A stretch of 64,000 nt of DNA from Streptomyces genisteinicus (GTDB lineage: Bacteria; Actinomycetota; Actinomycetes; Streptomycetales; Streptomycetaceae). The position numbers were made by a program, and so were the translations under genes. Positions 33,786-41,664 of this stretch are shown in pieces. Location of the stretch: NCBI RefSeq assembly GCF_014489615.1, contig NZ_CP060825.1:7052001-7116000 (forward strand), in the 5' to 3' direction. The stretch's first letter is position 1, and each line of letters begins with the position of its first letter. A model generated the notes under the pieces. It made no database searches. It saw only the letters and a list, made by a program, of their open reading frames with translations, and had not been told where the DNA came from.

Positions 33786-34505
33786 TCAGGCAGGGGCCCC
33801 GGGGAGGCCGGTCCGGTCGTCCCGGCCCTGCTGTCCGTCCCGGCCGTCCCGGCCCTTCTGTTCGTCCCGGCCGTCCCGGTCGTCCCGGCCCTTCTGTTCG
33901 TCCCGGCCGTCCCGGTCGTCCCGGTCGAAGTCGAGCCGGTTGACGACCTCGACCACCCCGTCCACGCTGCGGCACAGCCGGTCCACGATGCGCACCAGCG
34001 AGCGTTGCCGCACGGTGCCGCTCAGGGTCACCCGACCGTCGTCCACCTGCACGTTCACGGCCGCCGGGGAGACCCCGAGGGTGCCGGCGAGCACGTCCTC
34101 GACGATCTCCTCCTGGATGGACCGGTCGCGTCGCAGGAACAGCTGGAGCAGGTCGCTGCGGGAGACGACACCGATGAGCCGTCCGCCGTCGTCCACCACC
34201 GGCAGCCGCTTGATGCGGCGCTCCTCCATCACCCGGGCCGCCCGGACCGCGCTCCACCCGGGGTGTGCGACGACGGCCGGGCTGGACATCAGGCCCTCGG
34301 CCGTGTCCGGGCCGGTGCCGCTGGTGTGGCGGCGCAGCAGGTCGGCCTCGGAGACGACGCCGACCGGCCGTCCGTCGTCGTCGATCACCGGCACGGCGGT
34401 GATCCCGTACTCGTCGAGCAGCCGGGCGATCTCCTTGAACGCCGTGCCGCGCTGGGCGACGACCGCCTCGGGGGTCATCAGGTCGGCCACCGAGCGGTGT
34501 CTCAT
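33786..34505 (-). CDS. CBS-BON domain protein
   Basis: 239 residues: two CBS repeats (about 8-60, with VPVIDDDGRPVGVVSEADL, and 72-125, with LPVVDDGGRLIGVVSRSDL), then a BON domain (about 130-200, with VDDGRVTLSGTV). A C-terminal DRDGR-rich repeat tail follows. CBS pairs bind adenosyl compounds and BON binds membranes or other surfaces; proteins of this type occur in actinobacterial dormancy and hypoxia regulons. The start ATG 34505 is taken because homologues begin MRHR-VADLM. A nine-codon mini-ORF with a strong ribosome binding site overlaps this start. The upstream ATG 34541 is in frame but would encode the ribosome binding site itself. Confidence 0.85.
   Translation of the reverse strand: MRHRSVADLMTPEAVVAQRGTAFKEIARLLDEYGITAVPVIDDDGRPVGVVSEADLLRRHTSGTGPDTAEGLMSSPAVVAHPGWSAVRAARVMEERRIKRLPVVDDGGRLIGVVSRSDLLQLFLRRDRSIQEEIVEDVLAGTLGVSPAAVNVQVDDGRVTLSGTVRQRSLVRIVDRLCRSVDGVVEVVNRLDFDRDDRDGRDEQKGRDDRDGRDEQKGRDGRDGQQGRDDRTGLPGAPA
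33824..33922 (-). repeat. 36-bp coding tandem repeat in the CBS-BON C-terminus
   Basis: Two identical-phase units at 33851-33886 and 33887-33922 and a degraded third at 33824-33850. They encode the 12-residue unit DDRDGRDEQKGR, giving a highly charged, probably disordered tail. Confidence 0.75.
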
Positions 34506-34528
34506 CGCGCACCGGTCCAGCGGTTCAT
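34502..34528 (-). CDS. Putative leader mini-ORF coupled to the CBS-BON gene
   Basis: GGAGGTG (34533-34539 on the minus strand) sits the right distance before ATG 34528. The ORF reads MNRWTGAR and stops at TGA, which overlaps the ATG of the CBS-BON gene as ATGA. The CBS-BON start has no good ribosome binding site of its own, so its translation may depend on ribosomes that finish this short ORF. Confidence 0.5.
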   Translation of the reverse strand: MNRWTGAR

Positions 34529-34705
34529 CGGGCACCTCCATGATCCAGCGGTCCTGTTGGGGTCAGTATTTCCGAGTCTGTCCTGACCTGGGCGGGCGGG
34601 GTGGGGTCCTGGTGTGGCGCCGTGCGGGTCGGTCGGGTGCTGGCTACGGTGGGCGCGGGGCGAGGCACCCGCCGCAGCCGCACGCCGACAGGGAAGGGCG
34701 CCACC

Positions 34706-35407
34706 ATGTCCGGACAAGCGCACCCGGGACCGCCCGGCCCGGGCGGGGCACGCACGAGCGGGGACATCGGCCGCAGGGTGGCGGCCCGGCGGAAGCAGCT
34801 GGGACTCTCCCGGGAGGAGCTCGCGCTGAGGGCCGCCTCGGCCCCCGGGTACATCGAGTACCTGGAGGAGAAGACTGCCGCGCCCGGCATGGGCTTCCTG
34901 CTGCGGCTGGCCGACGCGCTGGAGACCACGGTCACGGCGCTGACGGGCGGGGACGCGGAGCAGTCGGGGGGAGTGGGGCGTGCCGGGTACCACCCGCAGC
35001 TGGTTGAGCTGGCCGCGGACGAGTGCTGGTCGCTGCTGGGGACGCACGGGGTCGGCCGGGTCGCGGTGACGGCGCCGGACGGACCCGCGATCCTCCCGGT
35101 GAACTACGTGGTCGCCGACCGCGAGGTCGCCTTCCGTACCTCCGCCGGTTCGATGCCCGGGCGGGTGGCCGGCGGGGAGACCGCCTTCGAGGTCGACCAC
35201 ATCGACGAGGCCTTCAGCCAGGGCTGGAGCGTGCTCGTGGTCGGCACGGCCAGGACGGTCACGGACGAGGCGGGGGTGAGCCGGCTGGACGGCATGGCGT
35301 ACTCCGAGCCCTGGGCCGGCGGGGACCGGGACCTGTGGGTCGCCCTGTCGGCGGAACGGGTCACCGGTCGGCGGATCCTCGTCCGCGGAGCACCCGGCAC
35401 GATGTAG
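34706..35407 (+). CDS. XRE helix-turn-helix fused to a PNPOx-like split barrel
   Basis: 233 residues. Residues about 20-75 are an XRE DNA-binding domain (GRRVAARRKQLGLSREELA). Residues about 95-225 are a pyridoxamine-phosphate-oxidase-like flavin split barrel (GVGRVAVTAPDGPAILPVNY), a fold that binds FMN or F420. The combination suggests a redox- or flavin-sensing regulator. GGGAAGGG lies about seven bases before ATG 34706. It is divergent from the CBS-BON gene and closes the stress island, which it may regulate. Confidence 0.82.
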   Translation: MSGQAHPGPPGPGGARTSGDIGRRVAARRKQLGLSREELALRAASAPGYIEYLEEKTAAPGMGFLLRLADALETTVTALTGGDAEQSGGVGRAGYHPQLVELAADECWSLLGTHGVGRVAVTAPDGPAILPVNYVVADREVAFRTSAGSMPGRVAGGETAFEVDHIDEAFSQGWSVLVVGTARTVTDEAGVSRLDGMAYSEPWAGGDRDLWVALSAERVTGRRILVRGAPGTM

Positions 35408-35754
35408 TGCAAAACGGTCATTATTGAGCAAATGGGCCTCTTCGAAACGGCCTTGATCCTCCGCTTTCCCGCTTGCCCTCAATGTCCGTTTCATTGCGCA
35501 TTATTGGTGTCTCGCCTGGTTGCTCGTGGCTCGTGACATCCGTCACTCGAAGGAACCGAAAAGCTGATCTTCGCGTCCGCATTTCCCTTTCCGGGTGAAT
35601 CACTTGACGGATCGTCACGGGGTACTCAACATCATTTTCCGGGTGAGGTCGGGCGTGCGGCATTGCGGTTGTGAATTCCAGGCTTGTTCCTTTGCGTCCC
35701 CCTCGCCTACGGTCACGGCATTCCGGACAGGACGCCGAATCCTGCCGCTGTCCG
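35408..35754. promoter_or_regulatory. AT-rich leader and promoter region before the riboswitch
   Basis: This stretch is clearly lower in GC than its neighbours and has no credible gene. TTGACG at 35604-35609 with CAACAT at 35627-35632 (17-bp spacer) is a weak promoter candidate for the LysM gene. CATTATTG occurs twice (35418 and 35501 areas), and GTGAC-ATCC-GTCAC forms a small hairpin. The end of the XRE/PNPOx transcript presumably lies here. Confidence 0.4.
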
Positions 35755-35930
35755 GGCATCCGACCAGACACTCGGACGGCAGGAGCGGGGGAACCAGGTA
35801 GGCCGCCGTGACGGGACCCGGTCCGGAGACATCCGGAGCGGACACCGGCACGGCTAGGGGTGAAGCCGCGCAGCCGCGCGGCCGGGCATCTCCAGCCCGA
35901 ACCCGACAGCTCACCTCGCAGGCGACGGAG
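35755..35930 (+). promoter_or_regulatory. ydaO-type c-di-AMP riboswitch
   Basis: The 3' half shows the conserved core CCCGAACCCGACAGCTCACC (35896-35915) followed by TCGCAGGCG. The middle has GGGGTGAAGCCGCGCAG at 35857-35873, and the 5' part GGGGGAACCAGGTAGGCC at 35786-35803. These three blocks in this order are the ydaO-yuaA signature, which binds cyclic di-AMP and usually turns expression off when it is abundant. It ends right before the ribosome binding site of a cell-wall hydrolase gene, the standard Streptomyces context. Boundaries are approximate. Confidence 0.85.
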
Positions 35931-35941
35931 AGGAACTCGTC

Positions 35942-36724
35942 ATGCCTGCATCCGGCAAGCACCGCCGCGCCCGGTCCCGCCGTCTCACCCGTGGTCTCCT
36001 CGTGGCCGGCACGGGCGGCGCCGCGCTCGTCCTGCCCGTGATCGCCGCCACCTCCGCGAGCGCCGCCCAGCCGGCCGCCGCGAAGGCCGCCGTCTCGGCC
36101 CCCGCGCCCGCCAAGAAGGCCGCCAAGACGTACACCGTCGTCTCCGGCGACACCCTGTCGAAGATCGCCGAGGAGCGCTCCGTCGCCGGCGGCTGGAAGA
36201 AGCTCTACAACGACAACCGGCGCAACATCGGCGCCGACCCGTCGCTGATCCGCCCCGGCCTGCAGCTCACCCTCGGCGCCAAGGCCGCGCCCACCGCGGA
36301 CCGCACGGCCGACGCCGGCCGCGCCGACCGCTCCGAGAAGCGCGCCACCCCGACCGCCGGCAAGAGCGCCCCGGCGGCCGCCCCGGCCGCGGCCAAGACC
36401 TACGCCGACAACCTCGACGGCTGGATCCGCGAGTCGCTCGACATCATGGCCCGGCACGGAATCCCCGGCTCCTACGAGGGCATCCACCGCAACGTCATGC
36501 GGGAGTCCTCCGGCAACCCGCTGGCGATCAACAACTGGGACATCAACGCGATCAACGGCGTGCCGTCGAAGGGCCTGCTCCAGGTCATCAAGCCCACCTT
36601 CGACGCCTACCACGTCGAGGGCACCGCGAACGACCAGTACGACCCGGTCGCCAACATCGTGGCTGCCTGCAACTACGCGGCGGACCGCTACGGTTCGATC
36701 GACAACGTCAACGGTCCCTACTGA
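35942..36724 (+). CDS. Secreted LysM / transglycosylase cell-wall hydrolase
   Basis: 260 residues. A signal peptide (to about residue 42, ASAAQ) is followed by a Lys/Ala stretch, a LysM peptidoglycan-binding domain (about 57-112, YTVVSGDTLSKIAEE), an Ala/Thr linker, and a lytic-transglycosylase-like SLT domain (about 145-255). The probable catalytic Glu188 is in MRESSG, and GLLQVIKPTF is the usual second SLT motif. It cleaves peptidoglycan outside the cell, during growth or spore germination. A c-di-AMP riboswitch precedes it, tying expression to osmotic and cell-wall state. GGAGAGGA lies seven bases before ATG 35942. Confidence 0.9.
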   Translation: MPASGKHRRARSRRLTRGLLVAGTGGAALVLPVIAATSASAAQPAAAKAAVSAPAPAKKAAKTYTVVSGDTLSKIAEERSVAGGWKKLYNDNRRNIGADPSLIRPGLQLTLGAKAAPTADRTADAGRADRSEKRATPTAGKSAPAAAPAAAKTYADNLDGWIRESLDIMARHGIPGSYEGIHRNVMRESSGNPLAINNWDINAINGVPSKGLLQVIKPTFDAYHVEGTANDQYDPVANIVAACNYAADRYGSIDNVNGPY

Positions 36725-36789
36725 CCGGACCCGCGCGGCCCCGGCCGGACCCGCGCCTCGCGCGGGACGGCCGGGCCGCCCGTTTCCCC

Positions 36790-36834
36790 GCCGGGGCCTT
36801 CTCGTCGACCGCACGTCGGCGAGAAGGCCCCGGC
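36790..36834 (+). terminator. Terminator with 20-bp stem
   Basis: Arms 36790-36809 and 36815-36834 pair with a single G-T wobble, 65 bp after the LysM gene stop. Confidence 0.8.
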
Positions 36835-36978
36835 CGCATTCTCCGCCGAATTCGACGGAGTGACCGCGAGTGGCCGTTCCATTGCTCATGGAAAGGCGCA
36901 TTCCTTTGCGCACCGCCGTGATGCGGTGAGGGCCGGGAGAGCCGGCGGACGGGTCGTCAGGGGGTGTGCCGCCGGAGG

Positions 36979-37085
36979 GCGGACGCGTCCCCAGTAACGC
37001 GTCCGCCGCCGGTGGCACGTCCGGGACGCCGCGGGCCCGGCTCCCTCGCACCGGGAGCCGACCGACGGATAGAAAGCGCTTGCCC
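36979..37085. other. Hairpins and an AAGCGCTT palindrome in a convergent gap
   Basis: The gap 36725-37141 lies between the convergent LysM and esterase genes and has no gene. Besides the terminator it holds a perfect 10-bp hairpin (36979-36988 with 36997-37006), an 8-bp hairpin (37038-37045 with 37053-37060), and AGAAAGCGCTTGCC (37071-37084). The last has the AGCGCT core of LacI-family sites, but it is downstream of both genes, so a regulatory role is doubtful. Confidence 0.4.
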
Positions 37086-37141
37086 GCCAGTAGTCCGCTC
37101 CCGTCGGCGCCCGCCGTCGGAGGCCCCGGGGCCCCCGGGCG

Positions 37142-38113
37142 TCAGGCGCCGAGGCGTCCCGGCAGCCAGGCGAGGTGCGCGGCCTCCTGGAACACGCCGC
37201 CGCCCTCGTGGTCGTTGAAGTCGTAGACCTCGATCTCCTTGTCCGTCCCGGCGTACGCGTTGAACGCGGCGAACACGGTGGACGGCGGGCACGTCTTGTC
37301 CTCGAGCGCCGCCGAGAAGAGCGCGGGGGCGTTCGCCCGCGCCGCGAAGTGGACGCCGTCGAAGTACGACAGCGTGCGTGCCGCCTGCCCGGAGCGGCCC
37401 CGGTGCGTCTTCAGCCAGTTGCCCACCTCCCGGTACGGGTTGCGGTCGGTCAGCGTCGTGGCGCGCGGGAAGTCGCACAGGAACGGCACGTCGGGCGCGA
37501 CCGCCGCCAGGTCCGGCACGAGGCCGCTCGCGGCGAGGGCGATGCCGCCGCCCTGGCTCGCGCCGACGACCGCCGTCCGCTCCGCGTCCGTCAGGGGGTG
37601 GGAGCGGGCCGCCTCGACGGCGCGGACCGCGTCCGTGAACACCCGGCGGTAGTAGAAGTCGTGGGGGTCCTCGATGCCCCGGGTCATGAAGCCCGGGAAG
37701 GAGGGCGCGCTGCCGACCGGATCGGGGGTGTCGCCGGGGGCCCAGCCGCTGCCCTGGCCGCGGGTGTCCATCACGAAGTGCGCGAACCCCGCGGAGGCCC
37801 ACAGCAGATGGGTGTGCGAGAGGCCGCGCCCGCCGCCGTAGCCGAGGAACTCGACCACCACCGGCGCGGGCCGGGTGGTTTCGGCGGGGAGGACCAGCCA
37901 GCCCTTCACGGGGTGTCCGCCGAAGCCCGCGAACGTGACGTCGTGCACCTCCACCGTTCTCAGCGGGGAGTCCACGCGCTCGAAGCGCGCCGCCAGGTCG
38001 TGGGTGCGCGCCTCGTCGAGCGTCTTCGCCCAGAAGGCGTCGAAGTCGGCGGGGGCCGGGGAGCCGCTGCGGTACGTGCGCAGTTCGTCGAGCGGGAGGT
38101 CGAACAGGGCCAT
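37142..38113 (-). CDS. Acetyl xylan esterase / cephalosporin C deacetylase, CE7
   Basis: 323 residues, alpha/beta hydrolase of carbohydrate esterase family 7. The CE7 signatures are present: RGQG (oxyanion region, in MDTRGQGSGW), the nucleophile elbow GASQGGG and the His in NDHEGGG. It has no signal peptide, like other CE7 enzymes, and deacetylates short xylo-oligosaccharides after uptake. AAGGTGG precedes the ATG by five bases. It is divergent from a secreted GH5 enzyme, giving a plant-polysaccharide theme. Confidence 0.88.
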   Translation of the reverse strand: MALFDLPLDELRTYRSGSPAPADFDAFWAKTLDEARTHDLAARFERVDSPLRTVEVHDVTFAGFGGHPVKGWLVLPAETTRPAPVVVEFLGYGGGRGLSHTHLLWASAGFAHFVMDTRGQGSGWAPGDTPDPVGSAPSFPGFMTRGIEDPHDFYYRRVFTDAVRAVEAARSHPLTDAERTAVVGASQGGGIALAASGLVPDLAAVAPDVPFLCDFPRATTLTDRNPYREVGNWLKTHRGRSGQAARTLSYFDGVHFAARANAPALFSAALEDKTCPPSTVFAAFNAYAGTDKEIEVYDFNDHEGGGVFQEAAHLAWLPGRLGA

Positions 38114-38687
38114 GTGAACCACCTTCGATACGGGGAGAAAGAAGCAGATCAACACGGGTTCCCGCCCCGCGGCAAGTGCCGTCCGGAGGGCGGGCGGGGC
38201 GCCGGTCGCGTTCCTCGCCGCGCGGCACCGGCGGGGCTGTACGCGGCCCCGCTCCGTGCACGCGCCCGGGGCGGGGCCGTCGACCGGGCGGCGCGGCGCC
38301 TCGTGGGACCGCCGGGTGCGGGGCGCTTCGCGGGGCGGGCGGTCGGCGGATGTCGCGCGGTCCGCGTGTGCCGATGTCGTGCCGTCCGCGTGCGCCGGCC
38401 GCCGCCGATTCGTCGCGGACACGCCGCCGACCTGCCCGAACCGGAACAAGTGCCGGTGCGCGAAGGCCCGTTGGACGTCACGCGCGGGCACGGTCCGGCC
38501 GTGCGGCGCGGGTCCCGTCCCGTGGACGGGATCGGCCGACTCCCTTGCCGAGCGCGGCAGACCCCTGCTATTCCATTCCGTTAGGAAAGTTTCCTTCCAA
38601 TCAGGCGCCCGGCTCCGGCCGTCCGTCTGGCTCCCGATGCATCGGTTCTGTCCGGCCCCATCCGCCCAGCCAACGGAGACCCCCCCC
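38114..38687. promoter_or_regulatory. Divergent region with tandem repeat and AGGAAAGTTTCCT operator candidate
   Basis: 574 bp without a credible gene. A 24-bp unit is duplicated in tandem (38349-38372 and 38373-38396, three mismatches). CCCGTCC-CGT-GGACGGG forms a small hairpin at 38514-38530. AGGAAAGTTTCCT at 38583-38595 is a 13-bp palindrome in an AT-rich patch about 95 bp before the GH5 start, resembling operators of ROK-family sugar repressors. Confidence 0.5.
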
Positions 38688-40187
38688 ATGAGACCGGCAC
38701 GGTTCTTCACCCGCCCGATCGGCGGCCTCGGCGTCCTGGCCGCCGCGCTGGCGCTGACCCTGGTCACCGCCCCTTCCGCCCCGGCGTCCGCTCCCTCCGC
38801 ATCTCCTCCTGCCGCCCCCGCACCCGCCCCCGCTGCCGCCTCTGCGGCAGCCGTCGTCCATGAGGCGGAGAACGCCGTCGTCTCGCGCGGCGTCGTCGAG
38901 TCCAACCACGCCGGCTACACCGGGACCGGCTTCGTCAACTACGACAACGCGCAGGGCAGTCACGTCCAGTGGACGGTCGACGCCGCCACGGCCGGCCGGG
39001 CGACCCTCACCCTCCGGTACGCCAACGGCACGTCCGCGTCCCGCCCGATGGACATCACCGTGGGCGGCGTCCTCGTCGCCGACGACCGGGCCTTCCCGCC
39101 CACCGGCTCCTGGTCCTCGTGGACCACCGTCAGCATCACGACGGACGTGAAGGCGGGCGCCAACACCGTCCGGGCCACCGCCACCACGAGCGCCGGCGGC
39201 CCCAACGTGGACCACCTCTCGGTCGGCGCCACCGGCCCGGTGGCCTCCACCCCCGCCGCCGTCAACGGGCAGCTGCGGGTGTGCGGCACCAAGCTGTGCA
39301 ACCGGTACGGGCAGCCGATCCAGCTGCGCGGCATGAGCAGCCACGGCACCCAGTGGTACAGCCAGTGCCTGACCGGAGGCTCGCTGGACGCGCTCGCCAC
39401 CGACTGGAACGCCGACGTGCTGCGGGTCTCCACCTACGTCCAGGAGGACGGCTACGAGACCGACCCCCGCCGCTTCACCGACCTGGCGCACTCGCTCATC
39501 GAGCAGGCCACCGCGCGCGGCATGTTCGTGATCGTGGACTGGCACATGCTCAGCCCCGGCGACCCGCACCACAACCTCGCCATGGCGAAGACGTTCTTCA
39601 CGGAGATCGCCCAGCGGCACAACGCCAAGACCAACCTGCTCTACGAGATCGCCAACGAGCCCAGCGGTGTGAGCTGGTCGCGGATCAAGAGCTACGCCGA
39701 GCAGCTCATCCCGGTCATCCGGCAGCACGACCCCGAGACCCCGGTGCTCGTCGGCACCCGGGCCTGGTCGTCCTTCGGCGTCTCCGAGGGCAGCGACGAG
39801 AACGAGGTCGTCAACAGCCCCGTGGCCGCCTCGAACATCATGTACACCTTCCACTTCTACGCGGCCTCCCACCGGGACGAGTACCTGAACACGCTCTCCC
39901 GGGCCGCCGACCGGCTCCCGGTCTTCGTCACCGAGTTCGGCACGCAGAACTACGCGGGCGAGGACGCGGACGACTTCGCCATGGCGCAGCGCTACCTCGA
40001 CCTGATGGCGAACAAGAAGATCAGCTGGGTCAACTGGAACTTCTCCGACGACCACCGCTCCGGTGCGGTGTTCAAGACCGGCACGTGCGCCGGCAACGGG
40101 CCCTGGACGGGCACGTCCTCGCTCAAGCCGGCCGGCGTCTGGGTCCGCGACCGGATCAGGACCCCGGACAGCTTCCCCACCGGCTGA
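38688..40187 (+). CDS. Secreted GH5 endoglucanase with N-terminal CBM
   Basis: 499 residues. A Sec signal peptide is followed by a Pro/Ala/Ser linker, a CBM6/35-type module (about 58-190, HEAENAVVSRG and TGTGFVNYDN), then a GH5 catalytic domain (about 205-490). Acid/base Glu324 is in EIANEPSG and nucleophile Glu416 in FVTEFGT, the standard GH5 pair. ICVDWHM-like (FVIVDWHML) is the conserved His segment. It likely hydrolyses beta-1,4-glucan or mannan outside the cell. GGAG lies nine bases before ATG 38688, and a palindrome that may bind a ROK repressor lies upstream. Confidence 0.9.
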   Translation: MRPARFFTRPIGGLGVLAAALALTLVTAPSAPASAPSASPPAAPAPAPAAASAAAVVHEAENAVVSRGVVESNHAGYTGTGFVNYDNAQGSHVQWTVDAATAGRATLTLRYANGTSASRPMDITVGGVLVADDRAFPPTGSWSSWTTVSITTDVKAGANTVRATATTSAGGPNVDHLSVGATGPVASTPAAVNGQLRVCGTKLCNRYGQPIQLRGMSSHGTQWYSQCLTGGSLDALATDWNADVLRVSTYVQEDGYETDPRRFTDLAHSLIEQATARGMFVIVDWHMLSPGDPHHNLAMAKTFFTEIAQRHNAKTNLLYEIANEPSGVSWSRIKSYAEQLIPVIRQHDPETPVLVGTRAWSSFGVSEGSDENEVVNSPVAASNIMYTFHFYAASHRDEYLNTLSRAADRLPVFVTEFGTQNYAGEDADDFAMAQRYLDLMANKKISWVNWNFSDDHRSGAVFKTGTCAGNGPWTGTSSLKPAGVWVRDRIRTPDSFPTG

Positions 40188-40212
40188 CCCGCGGGCTCCG
40201 GCCCCCTCCGGA

Positions 40213-40251
40213 CCCCCGCCCGCCCGGTGTGATCCACTGGGCGGGCGGGGG
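40213..40251 (+). terminator. Terminator, 13-bp stem
   Basis: Arms 40213-40225 and 40239-40251 (C5GC3GC3 with its complement) pair perfectly, 26 bp after the GH5 stop. Confidence 0.8.
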
Positions 40252-40293
40252 CGCACCGGGCACACGGCACACATCAGGAGCACAGGAGCACCA

Positions 40294-41592
40294 GTGGCAA
40301 GCTACCGGCAGCCGGGGGTCGTCCTCACCGACCACCACTTCACCGTCCCCCTCGACCACGACGACCCCGCCGGTGAGCAGATCGAGCTCTACGCCCGTCA
40401 GGTCACCGGCACCGGGAGCGGCGCGGACCGGCTGCCGTGGCTGGTCTATCTGGAGGGCGGCCCGGGCAGCGCCGCCCGCAGGTTCACCGGGGCGCAGGCA
40501 TGGCTCGCGCGCGCCGTGCGGGACTACCGGGTCCTCCTGCTCGACCAGCGCGGCACCGGGCGCTCCACCCCGGCGAACCGCCAGACGCTGCCGCTGCGCG
40601 GCGGCCCGGCGGAGCAGGCCGCCTACCTCGCGCGGTTCCGCGCCGACGCGATCGTCCGCGACTGCGAGGCGATCCGGCGACGGCTCACCGGCGGGGCCCC
40701 CTGGACCGTGCTCGGGCAGAGCTTCGGCGGTTTCTGCGCCACCCACTACCTGTCCACCGCGCCCGAGGGCCTGTCCACCGTGCTCGTCACCGGCGGTCTG
40801 CCGTCCCTCGACGCCCACGCCGACGACGTCTACCGGGCCGCCTATCCGCGCATCCGGCGCAAGGTCGAGGCCCACTACGCCCGCTACCCGCAGGACGTCG
40901 AGCGGGCCCGGAGAATCGTCGCCCACCTCGCCGAGCGCCCGGCCGAGCTCCCCGGCGGGCACCTCCTCACACCCGAGGCGTTCCAGTCGCTCGGCATCCT
41001 GCTCGGCGGCGGCGACGGCAGCCACCAGCTGCACTACCTGCTGGAGAACGCCTTCGTCCCGGGCCCGTCCGGCGCCGAGCCGTCCGACTCCTTCCTGGAG
41101 GGCGTCCGCCCGGTGCTCTCCTTCGCCGCGCGCCCGCTCTACGCGGTGCTCCACGAGGCGATCTACGCCCAGGGCGGCCGGCCGACCGGATGGGCGGCGG
41201 AGCGGGTGCGCGCCGAGTTCCCCGAGTTCGACCCGGCCCGGGCGTACGACGGCGGTGAACCGCTGCTGTTCACGGGGGAGACCGTGCACCCCTGGCACTT
41301 CACCACCGACCCCGCGCTCCGCCCGCTGCGCGAGTGCGCCGAACTGCTCGCGGCCCGCGCCGACTGGCCGGCCCTCTACGACCCGCGGCGGCTCGCCGCC
41401 AACGAGGTGCCGGTCGCGGCCGCCGTCTACCACGACGACATGTACGTGGACACCGCGGACTCGCTGCGCACCGCGCGCGCCGTGCGCGGGCTGCGCACCT
41501 GGGTCACCGACGAGTACGAGCACGACGGTGTGCGGGCGAGCGGCACCCGGGTGCTGGACCGGCTGATCTCCCTGGCGCGTGACGAGATCTGA
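40294..41592 (+). CDS. Alpha/beta hydrolase, prolyl aminopeptidase-like (S33)
   Basis: 432 residues, cytoplasmic. The S33 peptidase features are the oxyanion segment LEGGPGSAA, the DQRGTGRS motif and the nucleophile elbow GQSFGGF. The C-terminal His lies probably in the YHDDMYVD region. Such enzymes cut N-terminal proline or related dipeptides. GTG 40294 has AGGAG five bases upstream; longer frames run through the GH5 terminator. Transcribed alone to the right. Confidence 0.85.
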   Translation: MASYRQPGVVLTDHHFTVPLDHDDPAGEQIELYARQVTGTGSGADRLPWLVYLEGGPGSAARRFTGAQAWLARAVRDYRVLLLDQRGTGRSTPANRQTLPLRGGPAEQAAYLARFRADAIVRDCEAIRRRLTGGAPWTVLGQSFGGFCATHYLSTAPEGLSTVLVTGGLPSLDAHADDVYRAAYPRIRRKVEAHYARYPQDVERARRIVAHLAERPAELPGGHLLTPEAFQSLGILLGGGDGSHQLHYLLENAFVPGPSGAEPSDSFLEGVRPVLSFAARPLYAVLHEAIYAQGGRPTGWAAERVRAEFPEFDPARAYDGGEPLLFTGETVHPWHFTTDPALRPLRECAELLAARADWPALYDPRRLAANEVPVAAAVYHDDMYVDTADSLRTARAVRGLRTWVTDEYEHDGVRASGTRVLDRLISLARDEI

Positions 41593-41652
41593 CGGAGGGC
41601 CGGCCCGGGGCATCACCGGGCCGCTCAGCCGCGAACGGCGGTGTGCCGGGCG

Positions 41653-41658
41653 TATTCT
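41653..41658 (+). promoter_or_regulatory. -10 element suggesting a leaderless PIG-L transcript
   Basis: TATTCT ends six bases before the ATG at 41665 and no ribosome binding site is present. The transcript therefore probably starts at or next to the A of the ATG. No clear -35 is seen. Confidence 0.4.
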
Positions 41659-41664
41659 GCCGCT

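Noticed and set aside
33824..33922. Possible CRISPR-like array
   Set aside because: The repeats are 36 bp with no spacers, lie in frame within a CDS and encode a charged tail.
37071..37084. LacI-type AAGCGCTT site
   Set aside because: It lies between two convergent gene ends, downstream of both, where a repressor site has no obvious use.
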